A stretch of DNA of 64,000 nucleotides from Bradyrhizobium betae (GTDB taxonomy: Bacteria; Pseudomonadota; Alphaproteobacteria; Rhizobiales; Xanthobacteraceae): the NCBI RefSeq assembly GCF_004123905.1, contig NZ_MZXW01000057.1, positions 62,001 through 126,000 of the forward strand, given 5' to 3'. The notes under the pieces are model-generated. The model had not been told where the DNA came from. It was given only the letters and a program-made list of their open reading frames with translations, and did no database searches. Below, piece by piece: positions 43,087-52,583 of this stretch. Position numbers and translations under genes: made by a program. Position 1 is the first letter of the stretch, and every line of letters begins with the position of its first letter.

Positions 43087-44481
43087 ATGACGTCATTCAA
43101 GCCGACGCGACGAACGCTCATCAAAACCGGAACCGCGGCAGCGGCTCTGGCGACGTTTGGACCTACTCTTCTCCGACAGGCCGCCGCGCAGGATGCCGAC
43201 CTCGCGCCATACAAGTCCGCCAAGATCGATTGGCAGCAGGTATCAGGCGAAACAATCACTGTCGCGGTTATCCCGGCGAGCTACTTCGAAAACCTGATCA
43301 CGCTGGCGCCTCAGTTCAAGGCGCTGACCGGCATTGATGTCCGTTTTGAAAAGATCCCCCCGGCGCAGATCCGGCAGAAGAGCGTCATCGACCTGACCTC
43401 GAAGACCGGTACCTACGCGACCCACGCCGCCGACCCCATGTATTACGCGCTCTACGCCGCGAACAAATGGGTCGAGCCGCTCGACACCTATCTGAACGAC
43501 AAGTCGCTGACCGACCAGGCCTGGTTCAAGCTTGATGACATCATTCCAGCCTGGCGCAGCGCCAACGGCATCGACGGCAAGCTCTACGGGATGCCCTATG
43601 ACGGCGAAGTCACCATTCAGGTCTATCGCAAGGATCTCTATGACGCGAAGGGCCTGAAGCCGGCCGACACGTTAGAGGCCTACATGTCCAACGCCGCGGC
43701 GCTGAACACGCCGAACGACCGCATCTGGGGCGCAGCGCTGCGCGGCGTCGCCGGTGCCGGCCAGAACATGTACATCTATCCGTCGATTTTTCGAGAGTTC
43801 GGCGGCGACTGGATGAAGGGCGGCAAGCTCACCGTCAATGGCCCCGAGGCCGAGGCGGCGCTCGCCTGGTATATCGACATCATGAAGAAGTACGCGCCGA
43901 CGGCGGCCGCGAACTGGAACTGGCCCGATATTGCCGATGCGTTCTCGCAAGGAACGGTCGCAAGCTACATCGACGCGCATTCCTCGGCCTCCGTTATCAA
44001 CAATCCCGAGAAGTCCAGGGTCATCGGCAAGGTCGCCTATGCACGCTGGCCGAAAGGCCCGTCGGGCAAGCGCACCACCTCGATCTGGAACTGGGGCTTC
44101 CCGATCAATTCCGCGCTGCCGGAAAAGAAGCGAAAGGCGACCTGGCTTTTTATCCAGTGGGCCGCCAGCGCCGAAACCCAGGCCCGCACCGCACATCGTT
44201 TTGCAGGTCCGACCAAGCGTTCTGGCGTCAACCGCACCTCAGTCTGGAAGGATCCCGACTACATCAAGCTGATGAACGGCTTTGGTGAGAACTTCGTCGA
44301 GGCTACGATGGGCGCCCTGCAGGAGGACACCGACGTCGACTGGCGGCCGCGCGTGCCACAATGGCCGGCGATCGGCGACACCATGGCAACTGCGATCCAG
44401 TCGGCCCTCTCGGGCCAGGCCACGATCAAGGCCGCACTCGACGATGCGCAACGCCGCATCGAACCGATGATGCGCGGCTGA
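43087..44481 (+). CDS. sugar ABC transporter substrate-binding protein, Tat-type
   Basis: A 464-residue family-1 solute-binding protein. GGGAGG precedes the ATG at 43087. The leader PTRRTLIKTGTAAAALATFG is a twin-arginine signal, cleaved near AAAQ. The mature protein includes ETITVAVIPASYFENLITLA and GMPYDGEVTIQVYRKDLYDA. First gene of an eight-gene plus-strand operon that continues through permeases, ATPase, GntR, sulfatase, formylglycine-generating enzyme and ClC channel. The Tat route suggests folding or cofactor loading before export. Ligand inferred to be a sulfated or otherwise modified sugar. Confidence 0.92.
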   Translation: MTSFKPTRRTLIKTGTAAAALATFGPTLLRQAAAQDADLAPYKSAKIDWQQVSGETITVAVIPASYFENLITLAPQFKALTGIDVRFEKIPPAQIRQKSVIDLTSKTGTYATHAADPMYYALYAANKWVEPLDTYLNDKSLTDQAWFKLDDIIPAWRSANGIDGKLYGMPYDGEVTIQVYRKDLYDAKGLKPADTLEAYMSNAAALNTPNDRIWGAALRGVAGAGQNMYIYPSIFREFGGDWMKGGKLTVNGPEAEAALAWYIDIMKKYAPTAAANWNWPDIADAFSQGTVASYIDAHSSASVINNPEKSRVIGKVAYARWPKGPSGKRTTSIWNWGFPINSALPEKKRKATWLFIQWAASAETQARTAHRFAGPTKRSGVNRTSVWKDPDYIKLMNGFGENFVEATMGALQEDTDVDWRPRVPQWPAIGDTMATAIQSALSGQATIKAALDDAQRRIEPMMRG

Positions 44482-44484
44482 TCC

Positions 44485-45420
44485 ATGGCGACCACAGTGG
44501 TGACATCGGCCGGGATCGCGAGCGAGGCGCCTCGCAGCGATTTCGGCCGCATCCTGGCGCAGCGCGAGCGCCGGTTCGCAGCAGCCTTGCTTGCGCCGGC
44601 ATTTCTCGCCCTGCTTGCCACGACGACGTTTCCGCTGCTCTTCTTGGTCTATACCAGCGCGTTCCGGATGGATCTGGCGATGCCGTTCACCAACGGCTTC
44701 GTCGGATTCGAGAACTATCAGGTGCTGCTCTCCGACGAGCGCTTCTGGACGTCGCTGCTGGTAAGCCTCGTCTACACCGGCTCGACCGTCGCGCTCCAGG
44801 TCATCATCGGGCTGGCGCTCGCCTTGCTGGTCATAGACATGAAGCGCGGCCAGGGCTGGTTTCGTGTCATCGCGATCCTGCCTGTCGTGCTGTCGCCGGC
44901 CGTCGTCGGCATGATCTGGCGCACCTTCATGCTGGCGCCGGAATTCGGCATCGTCGACTTTCTCGCCATCAACGCCGGTCTCGGCAGCAAGAACTGGCTC
45001 GGCGATCCCACGCTTGCGATGGTCTCGGTGATCGCAATCCATACCTGGCAATGGACGCCGTTCGCGTTCATGGTGCTGCTGGCCTCGCTGGCCTCACTGC
45101 CCGAGGACATCTATGAGGCCGCGCGGCTCGATCGTGCCTCGGCCTGGCAGCGCTTCCGCCGCATCACCCTACCCTTGCTGCGGCCCGCGATCGTGATGGT
45201 CGTCATCATGCGGACGATGGTGGCGCTGACGGCGTTCGCGGCGATCTTCACCGTCACGGCCGGCGGGCCCGGGACCGCGACCGAGATCCTCAACCTCTAC
45301 GCCTACAGGAAATCCTTCACTGAGTTGTCAATCGGGTACGGTGCGGCGCTGGCGGTGGCGCTGCTGATCGTGACCATCATCATCTCCGGCATCCTGTTTG
45401 CTCTGCGGAGGGCAAAGTGA
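44485..45420 (+). CDS. sugar ABC transporter permease, MalF/UgpA type
   Basis: A 311-residue CUT1 permease with six membrane segments. The coupling loop is EAARLDRASAWQRFRRITLP. It starts three bases after the SBP stop and overlaps the next permease gene (GTGA). Confidence 0.92.
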   Translation: MATTVVTSAGIASEAPRSDFGRILAQRERRFAAALLAPAFLALLATTTFPLLFLVYTSAFRMDLAMPFTNGFVGFENYQVLLSDERFWTSLLVSLVYTGSTVALQVIIGLALALLVIDMKRGQGWFRVIAILPVVLSPAVVGMIWRTFMLAPEFGIVDFLAINAGLGSKNWLGDPTLAMVSVIAIHTWQWTPFAFMVLLASLASLPEDIYEAARLDRASAWQRFRRITLPLLRPAIVMVVIMRTMVALTAFAAIFTVTAGGPGTATEILNLYAYRKSFTELSIGYGAALAVALLIVTIIISGILFALRRAK

Positions 45421-46256
45421 CGGCAAAGCGCCTCCGCGCCATCGCCCTGCTCGCGTTTTCCATGGTCTTCCTGCTGGCCTGGGCGTTCCCGATCATCTGG
45501 AGCGTGCTGAACTCGCTCAAGACCGATTCCGACGTATTGGCCTATCCGCCCAAGCTGGTTTTCTCGCCGACGCTGGAGGCCTATCGCGACGTGCTGTTCG
45601 GCTCCGGATCGATCCTCCCGAACCTCCTTTCGAGTGCCATCATCTCGGTCGGCACTACTATCGTGACCATGTTGATGGCGGTGCCTGCGGCCTATGCGCT
45701 GGCGCGGCTGCGCTTTCGCGGCAAGAAGTTCGCGGGCTTCTATGTCCTGGCGACACAGATGCTGCCGCCAGTCGGCATCATCATCCCCTATTTCTTGGTG
45801 CTGCGGAACATCGGCTGGATCGATACCTATCAGGGCATCATCCTGATCTACCTGTCGTTCTCCCTGCCTTTCGCGATCTGGCTGCTGGTATCCTATTTCG
45901 AGGACATTCCCTTCGAGATGGAGGAAGCCGCCTATCTCGACGGCGCCAGCAGGCTCAAGACGCTGTGGCTCATCATCATCCCGCAGGTCCGCGGCGGCAT
46001 CGCCGTCACCGTCGTGTTCGTATTCCTCAATGCCTGGAACGAATTTCTGTTCGCGGTCGTGCTCAGCGGTAACACGGTGCGTCCGGTCACGGTCGCCATG
46101 TTCAACTTCGTCTCCGTCGAGCAGACGCTGTGGGCCAAGCTCGCAGCTGTCTCGGTCCTGGCCATGCTTCCTGTAGTCGTGCTCGGAGTAGTCGCGCAGA
46201 AGCACATCGTGAAGGGTCTGACGGTCGGTGCAGTCAAAGGCGGAGGGCGCCGATGA
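45417..46256 (+). CDS. sugar ABC transporter permease, MalG type
   Basis: A 279-residue CUT1 permease with a GTG start overlapping the upstream stop. The coupling loop is EEAAYLDGASRLKTLWLIII and the C-terminus is KHIVKGLTVGAVKG, as in other MalG-type permeases. It overlaps the ATPase gene by four bases. Confidence 0.92.
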   Translation: MTAKRLRAIALLAFSMVFLLAWAFPIIWSVLNSLKTDSDVLAYPPKLVFSPTLEAYRDVLFGSGSILPNLLSSAIISVGTTIVTMLMAVPAAYALARLRFRGKKFAGFYVLATQMLPPVGIIIPYFLVLRNIGWIDTYQGIILIYLSFSLPFAIWLLVSYFEDIPFEMEEAAYLDGASRLKTLWLIIIPQVRGGIAVTVVFVFLNAWNEFLFAVVLSGNTVRPVTVAMFNFVSVEQTLWAKLAAVSVLAMLPVVVLGVVAQKHIVKGLTVGAVKGGGRR

Positions 46257-47305
46257 GCGGCCAGGGTCAGGTCAGTTTTCGCAACATCGTCAAGATGCAC
46301 GGCGAGTTCGCCGCGCTCAAGGGCGTCAATTTCGAAATCAAGCCGGGCGAGTTTTTTGCCCTGCTCGGCCCGTCCGGCTCCGGCAAGAGCACGACGCTGC
46401 GCATCCTTGCCGGTCTCGATGCGCCGACCGCCGGCCGAGTGCTGATCGACGACAAGGACGTCACCTCGACTGACGCGCGCGATCGTGACATCGCCATGGT
46501 GTTTCAAAGCTACGCGCTCTATCCGCACATGACCGTCGCCGAGAACATCGCCTTCCCACTCGAGATGGCCAGGCTTCCGAAGGCCGAAATTGCTTCCGCC
46601 GTGCACGAAGCAGCAAGAAAAGTGAAGATCGACCACCTTCTGGACCGGAAGCCGGGCCAGCTCTCGGGCGGTCAGCAGCAGCGCTGCGCACTCGCCCGCG
46701 CGATCGTGCGCAAGGCGCGCTTGTTCCTGCTCGACGAACCCCTCTCCAACCTTGACGCCAAGCTTCGGCTGGAGACCCGGGCCGAATTAAAGAAGTTGCA
46801 GCGCTCCCTGGGCGTCACCGCGGTCTACGTCACCCATGACCAGGAAGAGGCCATGACGCTGGCCGACCGCATGGCGGTGTTCATGTCAGGCGAGATCCAG
46901 CAGATCGGCACGCCCGCAGAAGTGTTCGCGCGCCCGAACTCGATTGATATCGCCGGCTTCATCGGCAATCCCCCGATGAACCTCGTCCCCGCCCGCTATG
47001 TCGACGGCGACGTGATCATTGCCGGGCATCGTCTCAAGACGACCACCACAACCGCGGGCGAGCGTGATGTGGTGGTCGGGTTTCGTCCCGGCGCCCTGCG
47101 CATGACGGAGGGCGGACTCGGCGCGCGCGTCGACCTGATCGAGGACCTCGGAGATACCGCCGTGCTCGACCTCGACTGCGCCGGCATCATGATCCGCATG
47201 CGCGTCAGCGACGGCAACATCCCCGGCGAAGGCGAGACCATCTCGATCACCACCCGTCCCCAGGACATTCACTTGTTCGATCCCACGACCCGCATGCGGC
47301 TCTGA
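46253..47305 (+). CDS. sugar ABC transporter ATPase, MsmK/UgpC type
   Basis: A 350-residue ATPase. Walker A is GPSGSGKST, the signature LSGGQQQRCALARAIV, Walker B LFLLDEPLSNLDAKLRL, and a TOBE-like C-terminal domain begins near residue 235. It belongs to the same importer as 43087-46256 and is distinct from the ATPase at 35714-36787. Confidence 0.93.
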   Translation: MSGQGQVSFRNIVKMHGEFAALKGVNFEIKPGEFFALLGPSGSGKSTTLRILAGLDAPTAGRVLIDDKDVTSTDARDRDIAMVFQSYALYPHMTVAENIAFPLEMARLPKAEIASAVHEAARKVKIDHLLDRKPGQLSGGQQQRCALARAIVRKARLFLLDEPLSNLDAKLRLETRAELKKLQRSLGVTAVYVTHDQEEAMTLADRMAVFMSGEIQQIGTPAEVFARPNSIDIAGFIGNPPMNLVPARYVDGDVIIAGHRLKTTTTTAGERDVVVGFRPGALRMTEGGLGARVDLIEDLGDTAVLDLDCAGIMIRMRVSDGNIPGEGETISITTRPQDIHLFDPTTRMRL

Positions 47306-47309
47306 CACC

Positions 47310-48083
47310 ATGGCTGTTCAAACCCACAAGAAGAAGTCCGCTCCGCTCGGCAGCGATGTCGTCGCGGAAGGCTCGACGCCCCTGCACGTCCAGATTCGCG
47401 AGTCCATTCGCAGTCAGGTTCGGGACGGCAAGCTGATCGACGCCACCGGCCGCCTGATGACCGAGGCCGAGCTCGGCCGTCATTTCAGCGTCAGCCGCAT
47501 CACCATCCGCAATGCCATCGCGCCGCTGGTGAACGAAGGCATGTTCGACCGCTCACGCGGCCGCGGCACTTTTCTGCGCTCGAACCAGCCCGAAAACTGG
47601 GTCGGCCACCTCATGGGTTTTTCGGAAACCATCCGCGACGCTGGCTATCAGGCCGGTGCAAAGATCCTGCAGCAGGGTATGACCAACCGCCATGATCCCG
47701 CCGTTCGCGAGCAGCTGCGTGAGCGCGCCGTCTGGCAACTTAGGCGTCTGCGGTTCGCGGATGACACACCGATCGCGATCGAGCACGCCTTCTATCCGCC
47801 GGACATCGGTCTCGAGCTCGAGAAACGGGATCTGATATCGATCATTATGTATCGCGTTTTCGAGGACGAACTCGGCTTCGCCATCAAGGACGCGCAGCAG
47901 ACCATCAGCGCCGATCTCGCTGATGCCAGCAGCGCAAAACTGCTCGGCGTGAAGGTCGGATCGCCCCTGCTCGCGATCGAGCGCGTCACCTTCAGCAAGG
48001 ACGGACGGGCGCTGGAGCTTCTCCGCGCCGTTTATCTGCCGAAATATTTCCGCCTGAGCATCAGCCTGACGCGCCGCCACTAA
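47310..48083 (+). CDS. GntR-family regulator, HutC/UTRA type
   Basis: A 257-residue regulator. The winged helix covers residues 20-90 (PLHVQIRESIRSQVRDGKLI, then LGRHFSVSRITIRNAIAPLV and RGRGTFLRSNQ), and a UTRA ligand domain follows (WQLRRLRFADDTPIAIEHAF). Placed inside the transporter/sulfatase operon, it probably controls that operon in response to the imported compound. The palindrome at 43018-43027 is a candidate site. Confidence 0.9.
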   Translation: MAVQTHKKKSAPLGSDVVAEGSTPLHVQIRESIRSQVRDGKLIDATGRLMTEAELGRHFSVSRITIRNAIAPLVNEGMFDRSRGRGTFLRSNQPENWVGHLMGFSETIRDAGYQAGAKILQQGMTNRHDPAVREQLRERAVWQLRRLRFADDTPIAIEHAFYPPDIGLELEKRDLISIIMYRVFEDELGFAIKDAQQTISADLADASSAKLLGVKVGSPLLAIERVTFSKDGRALELLRAVYLPKYFRLSISLTRRH

Positions 48084-48115
48084 GATCGCCACACGCCAAA
48101 AACGAGGACACAAAC

Positions 48116-49759
48116 ATGCCGAATGGCGCCAAAACTTCCGAGAGCCCCAACATCCTGCTCATCCTCAACGACGACATGGGCTTTTCGGACATTGGCTGTT
48201 ACGGCGGCGAGATCCAGACGCCGAACCTCGATCGTCTTGCGGCGAACGGGCTGCGTTACTCTCAGTTCTACAACACCGCGCGCTGCAGCCCGTCTCGCGC
48301 CTCGCTGCTGACCGGCCTGCATCCGCACCAGACCGGCATCGGCATCCTCACCTACAGCAACGGTCCGGAAGGCTATGCCGGCAATCTGAACAAGAGTTGC
48401 GTGACGATCGCCGAAGCGCTCAAGAGCAGGAATTATACGAGCTATCTCAGCGGCAAGTGGCATATCGCCAGCACCCTCACCGAGCCGACCGACGCCTGGC
48501 CGATGCAGCGCGGCTTCGACCATTTCTATGGCACCATCATCGGTGCCGGCAGCTTCTATCACCCGAATACGCTAACCCGCGGCAACGACAATATCGAACA
48601 CGAGCCGGTTAAGGACCCGTCGTTCTTCTATACGGATGCGATCAGCGACCAGGCGGCCACCTTCATCCGTGAGCACAGGGCGGAAAAGCCCGGCGCGCCG
48701 TTCTTCCAGTACGTCGCCTATACCGCCCCGCACTGGCCGCTCCACGCCCATGACGAGGACATAGCAAAATACAAGGGCCGCTTCGACGCCGGCTGGGACA
48801 AGCTACGCGAGGAGCGCCTCAAGCGCCTCGTGGAGGACGGCATCATCCATCCGAACTGGCGCCTCACCGATCGTGATCCGACCCAGCCCGCGTGGACCGA
48901 CGCCGAGCAGCGCGAATGGACGCTGCGCTGCATGGAGGTGTACGCGGCCCAGATCGACCGGATGGACCAGGGCATCGGGCGTATCCTGAAGGCGCTGGAA
49001 GAAACCGGCCAGATGGACAACACGCTGATCATCTTCCTCTCGGACAACGGCGCCTGCGCCGAGAACATTCCGGAAGGCGTCACTGCGAAGGAGCTGGTCG
49101 ACCAGCTCATGATCGCGCAGGCAAAGACCCGCGACGGCAGGCCGGTGCGCTTCGGCAACGATCCAAGCCTTATGCCCGGCGGCGAGGACACTTACCAGAG
49201 CTACGGCACCGCCTGGGCCAATCTCTCCAACACCCCGTTCCGGCTCTATAAGCACTGGGTTCACGAGGGCGGTATCGCCACGCCGTTCATTGTGCACTGG
49301 CCGCGCGGCATCTCCGAAAAGGGCGGCCTGCGGCACAATCCAAGCCAGCTCACCGACGTGATGGCGACCATTCTTGACGTCACCGGTGCCACCTACCCCA
49401 GTGAATACAACGGCAACACTATTTTGCCCTGCGAGGGCGAGAGCCTGGTGCCATCATTCGGGGCAGCTTATGGCAATCGGGGCCCGCTGTTCTGGGAGCA
49501 CGAAGGCAATGCGGCTGTGCGCACCGGCAAGTGGAAGCTGGTGCGGAAATATCCTGGCCCTTGGGAACTCTACGACATGGAAACCGACCGCACCGAGATG
49601 AACGATCTGGCCGCGCAACATCCGGATCGCGTCCGCGAGTTGACGGCGCAGTATCAGCAATGGGCCAATCGTTGCGGCGTGATCCCGCGCGAGAAGATTC
49701 TCGAATTGATGAAGGCGGAAGGCGGCACGGCCTTCTGGGAAGAAGAGAAGCAGAAATAA
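48116..49759 (+). CDS. Cys-type sulfatase (alkaline-phosphatase fold)
   Basis: A 547-residue S1-family sulfatase that hydrolyses sulfate esters. The maturation site CSPSRASLLTG begins with Cys57, which is converted to formylglycine; Arg61 is the conserved partner. Metal and catalytic motifs are NDDMGFSDIGCYGG at the N-terminus, GKWHIA, and LSDNGACAEN. There is no signal peptide, so it acts in the cytoplasm on an imported substrate. It is followed four bases later by its activating enzyme. The length and body are arylsulfatase-like; the substrate (aryl, choline or sugar sulfate) cannot be told, but the sugar importer favours a sulfated saccharide. Confidence 0.92.
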   Translation: MPNGAKTSESPNILLILNDDMGFSDIGCYGGEIQTPNLDRLAANGLRYSQFYNTARCSPSRASLLTGLHPHQTGIGILTYSNGPEGYAGNLNKSCVTIAEALKSRNYTSYLSGKWHIASTLTEPTDAWPMQRGFDHFYGTIIGAGSFYHPNTLTRGNDNIEHEPVKDPSFFYTDAISDQAATFIREHRAEKPGAPFFQYVAYTAPHWPLHAHDEDIAKYKGRFDAGWDKLREERLKRLVEDGIIHPNWRLTDRDPTQPAWTDAEQREWTLRCMEVYAAQIDRMDQGIGRILKALEETGQMDNTLIIFLSDNGACAENIPEGVTAKELVDQLMIAQAKTRDGRPVRFGNDPSLMPGGEDTYQSYGTAWANLSNTPFRLYKHWVHEGGIATPFIVHWPRGISEKGGLRHNPSQLTDVMATILDVTGATYPSEYNGNTILPCEGESLVPSFGAAYGNRGPLFWEHEGNAAVRTGKWKLVRKYPGPWELYDMETDRTEMNDLAAQHPDRVRELTAQYQQWANRCGVIPREKILELMKAEGGTAFWEEEKQK

Positions 49760-49762
49760 CTC

Positions 49763-50737
49763 ATGACCGGGGATCGTTCACATTGCTGCACCCGAGGCGA
49801 CGCCGGCAAGGAGTCGGCGCCGTCCAGCGAGGCGCAAGGAGCTATCCCCCCTGGTCCGACGATGATCCAGCGCCGCTGGAGCTCATTGCTCGGTGGCACC
49901 TTCCACATGGGTTCGGCCGACAAAAGGTTTGTCGAAGATGGCGAGGGCCCGGTGCGGCCGGTCACCTTGTCGCCGTTCGCCATCGCCTGTCATGCCGTGA
50001 GCAATCTGCAGTTCGGCGACTTCGTCCGCGCTACGGGCTATACGACCGAGGCCGAACGCTACGGCTGGAGTTTTGTCTTTGGAGGCTTGTTGCCGGAAGA
50101 GACGCGCACCGTCCAATTGACACGCGTTCAGGAGACACCATGGTGGCTTGCGGTGCTGCGCGCATATTGGGCACAGCCAGAGGGACCGGCGAGCAGCATT
50201 CTCGACCGGCTCGACCACCCCGTCGTCCACGTCTCCTGGAACGACGCACAGGCTTACTGCGCATGGTCAGGGACGCGGCTGCCGACCGAAGCGGAATGGG
50301 AGATGGCCGCGCGCGGCGGGTTGGACCAGGCCACCTATCCCTGGGGCAACCAGCTGCAGCCCGACGGCGAGCATCGCTGCAACATCTGGCAGGGCAACTT
50401 TCCCGACCGCAATACCATGGATGATAGCTATTTTGGTACAGCGCCCGTTCATGCATTCGCCCCAAACGGATACGGTCTGCACAATGTGGCCGGAAACGTC
50501 TGGGAATGGTGCGAGGACTATTTTTCGCCGAGCTATCACCGCCTCACCACATCTAACGATCCCTTGAACCGCGAACCGGCTCCGAACCGTTCGATGCGCG
50601 GCGGATCCTTCCTCTGCCAGGAATCCTACTGCAACCGCTACCGCGTCGCGGCGCGAAGCTCTAATACGCCCAACTCTTCGTCGAGCAATATCGGCTTCCG
50701 CGTCGTGCGTACCGAGCCGTTGCGGGATCCGGCGTAG
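49763..50737 (+). CDS. formylglycine-generating enzyme (sulfatase-modifying factor)
   Basis: A 324-residue FGE. It converts the sulfatase cysteine to formylglycine using oxygen and copper. Typical segments are FHMGSADKRFVEDGEGPVRP near the start, VSWNDAQAYCAWSGTRLPTE, and NVAGNVWEWCEDYFSPSYH. The catalytic pair is Cys285 and Cys290 in GSFLCQESYCNRYRVAAR, with the same five-residue spacing as characterised FGEs. No signal peptide, matching the cytoplasmic sulfatase. Both catalytic Cys residues are intact, so it is a true aerobic FGE and not one of the many inactive SUMF1-fold relatives. Confidence 0.93.
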   Translation: MTGDRSHCCTRGDAGKESAPSSEAQGAIPPGPTMIQRRWSSLLGGTFHMGSADKRFVEDGEGPVRPVTLSPFAIACHAVSNLQFGDFVRATGYTTEAERYGWSFVFGGLLPEETRTVQLTRVQETPWWLAVLRAYWAQPEGPASSILDRLDHPVVHVSWNDAQAYCAWSGTRLPTEAEWEMAARGGLDQATYPWGNQLQPDGEHRCNIWQGNFPDRNTMDDSYFGTAPVHAFAPNGYGLHNVAGNVWEWCEDYFSPSYHRLTTSNDPLNREPAPNRSMRGGSFLCQESYCNRYRVAARSSNTPNSSSSNIGFRVVRTEPLRDPA

Positions 50738-50739
50738 TT

Positions 50740-52530
50740 ATGGTGTCGGCACCCCATCCTGCGAAGCCGGCCGGTACGCCCGGCGTCCGCCTGCTGCCGT
50801 TGTTCCTGCGCAATTTCGTGCGCAATCGCGAGACTGGCCTCGTGCTGGTCGCCATCGTCGTCGGACTGCTCGGCGGCGTGCTCGTGGCCGCGATCTCGAG
50901 CCTCAGCCAGGTCTCTCACGCACTGCTGTTCGACATTCCTGTCGACGCACATCTCAGCGCCACCGGCGTGATTTCGTGGCAGCGAACACTGCTGATCCCG
51001 ATGCTCGGCGGCTTGGTGCTGGCGCTGATCGGGCTCTACTTCGCCCGACGCGTAAAGGGCCAGCAGCTCGCCGACGCGATTGAGGCGAATGCGCTCTATG
51101 GCGGCCGGCTGTCGTTTCGCGGCAGCCTCCTGATTTCGATGCAGACGCTGCTCTCAAACGGTTTCGGTGGATCAGTCGGACTGGAGGCGGGATACACCCA
51201 GATCTGCGCGATGTTCGGCTCTCATGTCGGGCAGCGCCTCGCCGCACGACGTAACGACATGCGGCTCCTGGTCGCCTGCGGCGCCGCGGGTGCGATCAGC
51301 GCTGCGTTTTCTGCACCTCTGGCCGGCGCCTTCTACGCCTTCGAGGTCGTGATGGGCATGTACACTTCCGCGGCACTTGTTCCCGTCACCGCTAGCGCCG
51401 TTACTGCGTGGCTGGTCGCGCGGCAATTGACGCACCAGTCGTTCCTGATGGTGCCCGGCTTCCCCTCACCGGTGTCCGTCGAGATGATCGGGCAAACCGT
51501 GCTGATCGGCGTCATCTGCGCCTTCGTCAGCATTATCGTCATGCTCGCAGTCGCATTCTCGGAACGGTGCTTTCAGCGCATCACGGTATTCAAGGGATTC
51601 GTACGGCCGATCCTCGGAGGCCTGCTGCTCGGCGGTCTTGCCCTGCTGACGCCGACCGTGCTGGGCGCCGGCCATGGCGCGATGCAGATCCTTCTCGTCA
51701 GCAATCCGACCTGGCTCCTGCTCACCACGACTATCGTATTCAAGATTCTTGCCTCAGCCATCTCGCTCGGCTCGGGCTTCCGTGGCGGTCTGTTCTTCGC
51801 TTCACTACTGCTCGGCGCGCTGATCGGGCAGCTCTACAGCATCGTGCTGACCGGCCTTCTTCCTACGCTCGCCCTGCAACCGGGCACCGCTGCCATTGCC
51901 GCACTGGCTGCTCTGGGCACCGGCGTGCTGGGCGCGCCGTTCAGCATGGTCTGTCTCGCGCTCGAAATCACCGGCGACTTCTCCGTCACGGTTGGCGCGG
52001 TGGTCGCATCATCGGTCTGCGCGCTCATTGTCCGCGAGCTTTTCGGCTACAGCTTTGCGACGTGGCGCTTCCATTTGAGGGGCGAGGTCATCCGTGGCCC
52101 GCAAGACATCGGCTGGGCCAGACAAATGAGCGCGGCGTCCCTGATGCGCACGGACTTCGAGAACGCCCCGACGACGATGCCGATCGGCGAGGCGCAAAGG
52201 CTGTTTTCGCCGGCGCTGGTCCGGCAGGTCGTGCTGCTCGATCCCAACGACGCTTATGCCGGCATCGTTCCGGCCGCGACGCTGCATTCGGTCGCCAACC
52301 GGGACGACGAGCCGCTCGGATCGCTGGCGCAGCAACAGGATGAATGCCTGCTTCCGACTACGTCCGTTCGTGAGATCCTGAAAGCCTTCGAGCGCAGCGA
52401 GGCAGACGTCCTAGCAGTCGTTGACCGCGGCGACAGTCGCACAGCGATCGGAACGCTAAGCGAATCCCACGTGCTGCGCACCTATGGCGAAGAACTCGAG
52501 CGTCGGAACCAGGAATTGTTTTCCCGGTAG
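50740..52530 (+). CDS. ClC-family anion channel/transporter with CBS domains
   Basis: A 596-residue membrane protein with 10 or more hydrophobic segments (residues 15-430) and a C-terminal cytoplasmic CBS-like pair (from about 460: AASLMRTDFENAPTTMPIGE; LLPTTSVREILKAFERSEAD). ADAIEANALYGGRLSFRGSL and GFGGSVGLEAGYTQI are the ClC motifs; the gating Glu is present in GLEAG, where E. coli ClC has GREGP. It starts two bases after the FGE stop, so it belongs to the sulfatase operon. Role in context could be release of sulfate or another anion, or charge balance. This is an inference. Confidence 0.9.
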   Translation: MVSAPHPAKPAGTPGVRLLPLFLRNFVRNRETGLVLVAIVVGLLGGVLVAAISSLSQVSHALLFDIPVDAHLSATGVISWQRTLLIPMLGGLVLALIGLYFARRVKGQQLADAIEANALYGGRLSFRGSLLISMQTLLSNGFGGSVGLEAGYTQICAMFGSHVGQRLAARRNDMRLLVACGAAGAISAAFSAPLAGAFYAFEVVMGMYTSAALVPVTASAVTAWLVARQLTHQSFLMVPGFPSPVSVEMIGQTVLIGVICAFVSIIVMLAVAFSERCFQRITVFKGFVRPILGGLLLGGLALLTPTVLGAGHGAMQILLVSNPTWLLLTTTIVFKILASAISLGSGFRGGLFFASLLLGALIGQLYSIVLTGLLPTLALQPGTAAIAALAALGTGVLGAPFSMVCLALEITGDFSVTVGAVVASSVCALIVRELFGYSFATWRFHLRGEVIRGPQDIGWARQMSAASLMRTDFENAPTTMPIGEAQRLFSPALVRQVVLLDPNDAYAGIVPAATLHSVANRDDEPLGSLAQQQDECLLPTTSVREILKAFERSEADVLAVVDRGDSRTAIGTLSESHVLRTYGEELERRNQELFSR

Positions 52531-52583
52531 ACGGTCAAAGTCCAGGTTTGAGCATGACCTGGCCGGAAAGCCGCATCGCGCTT

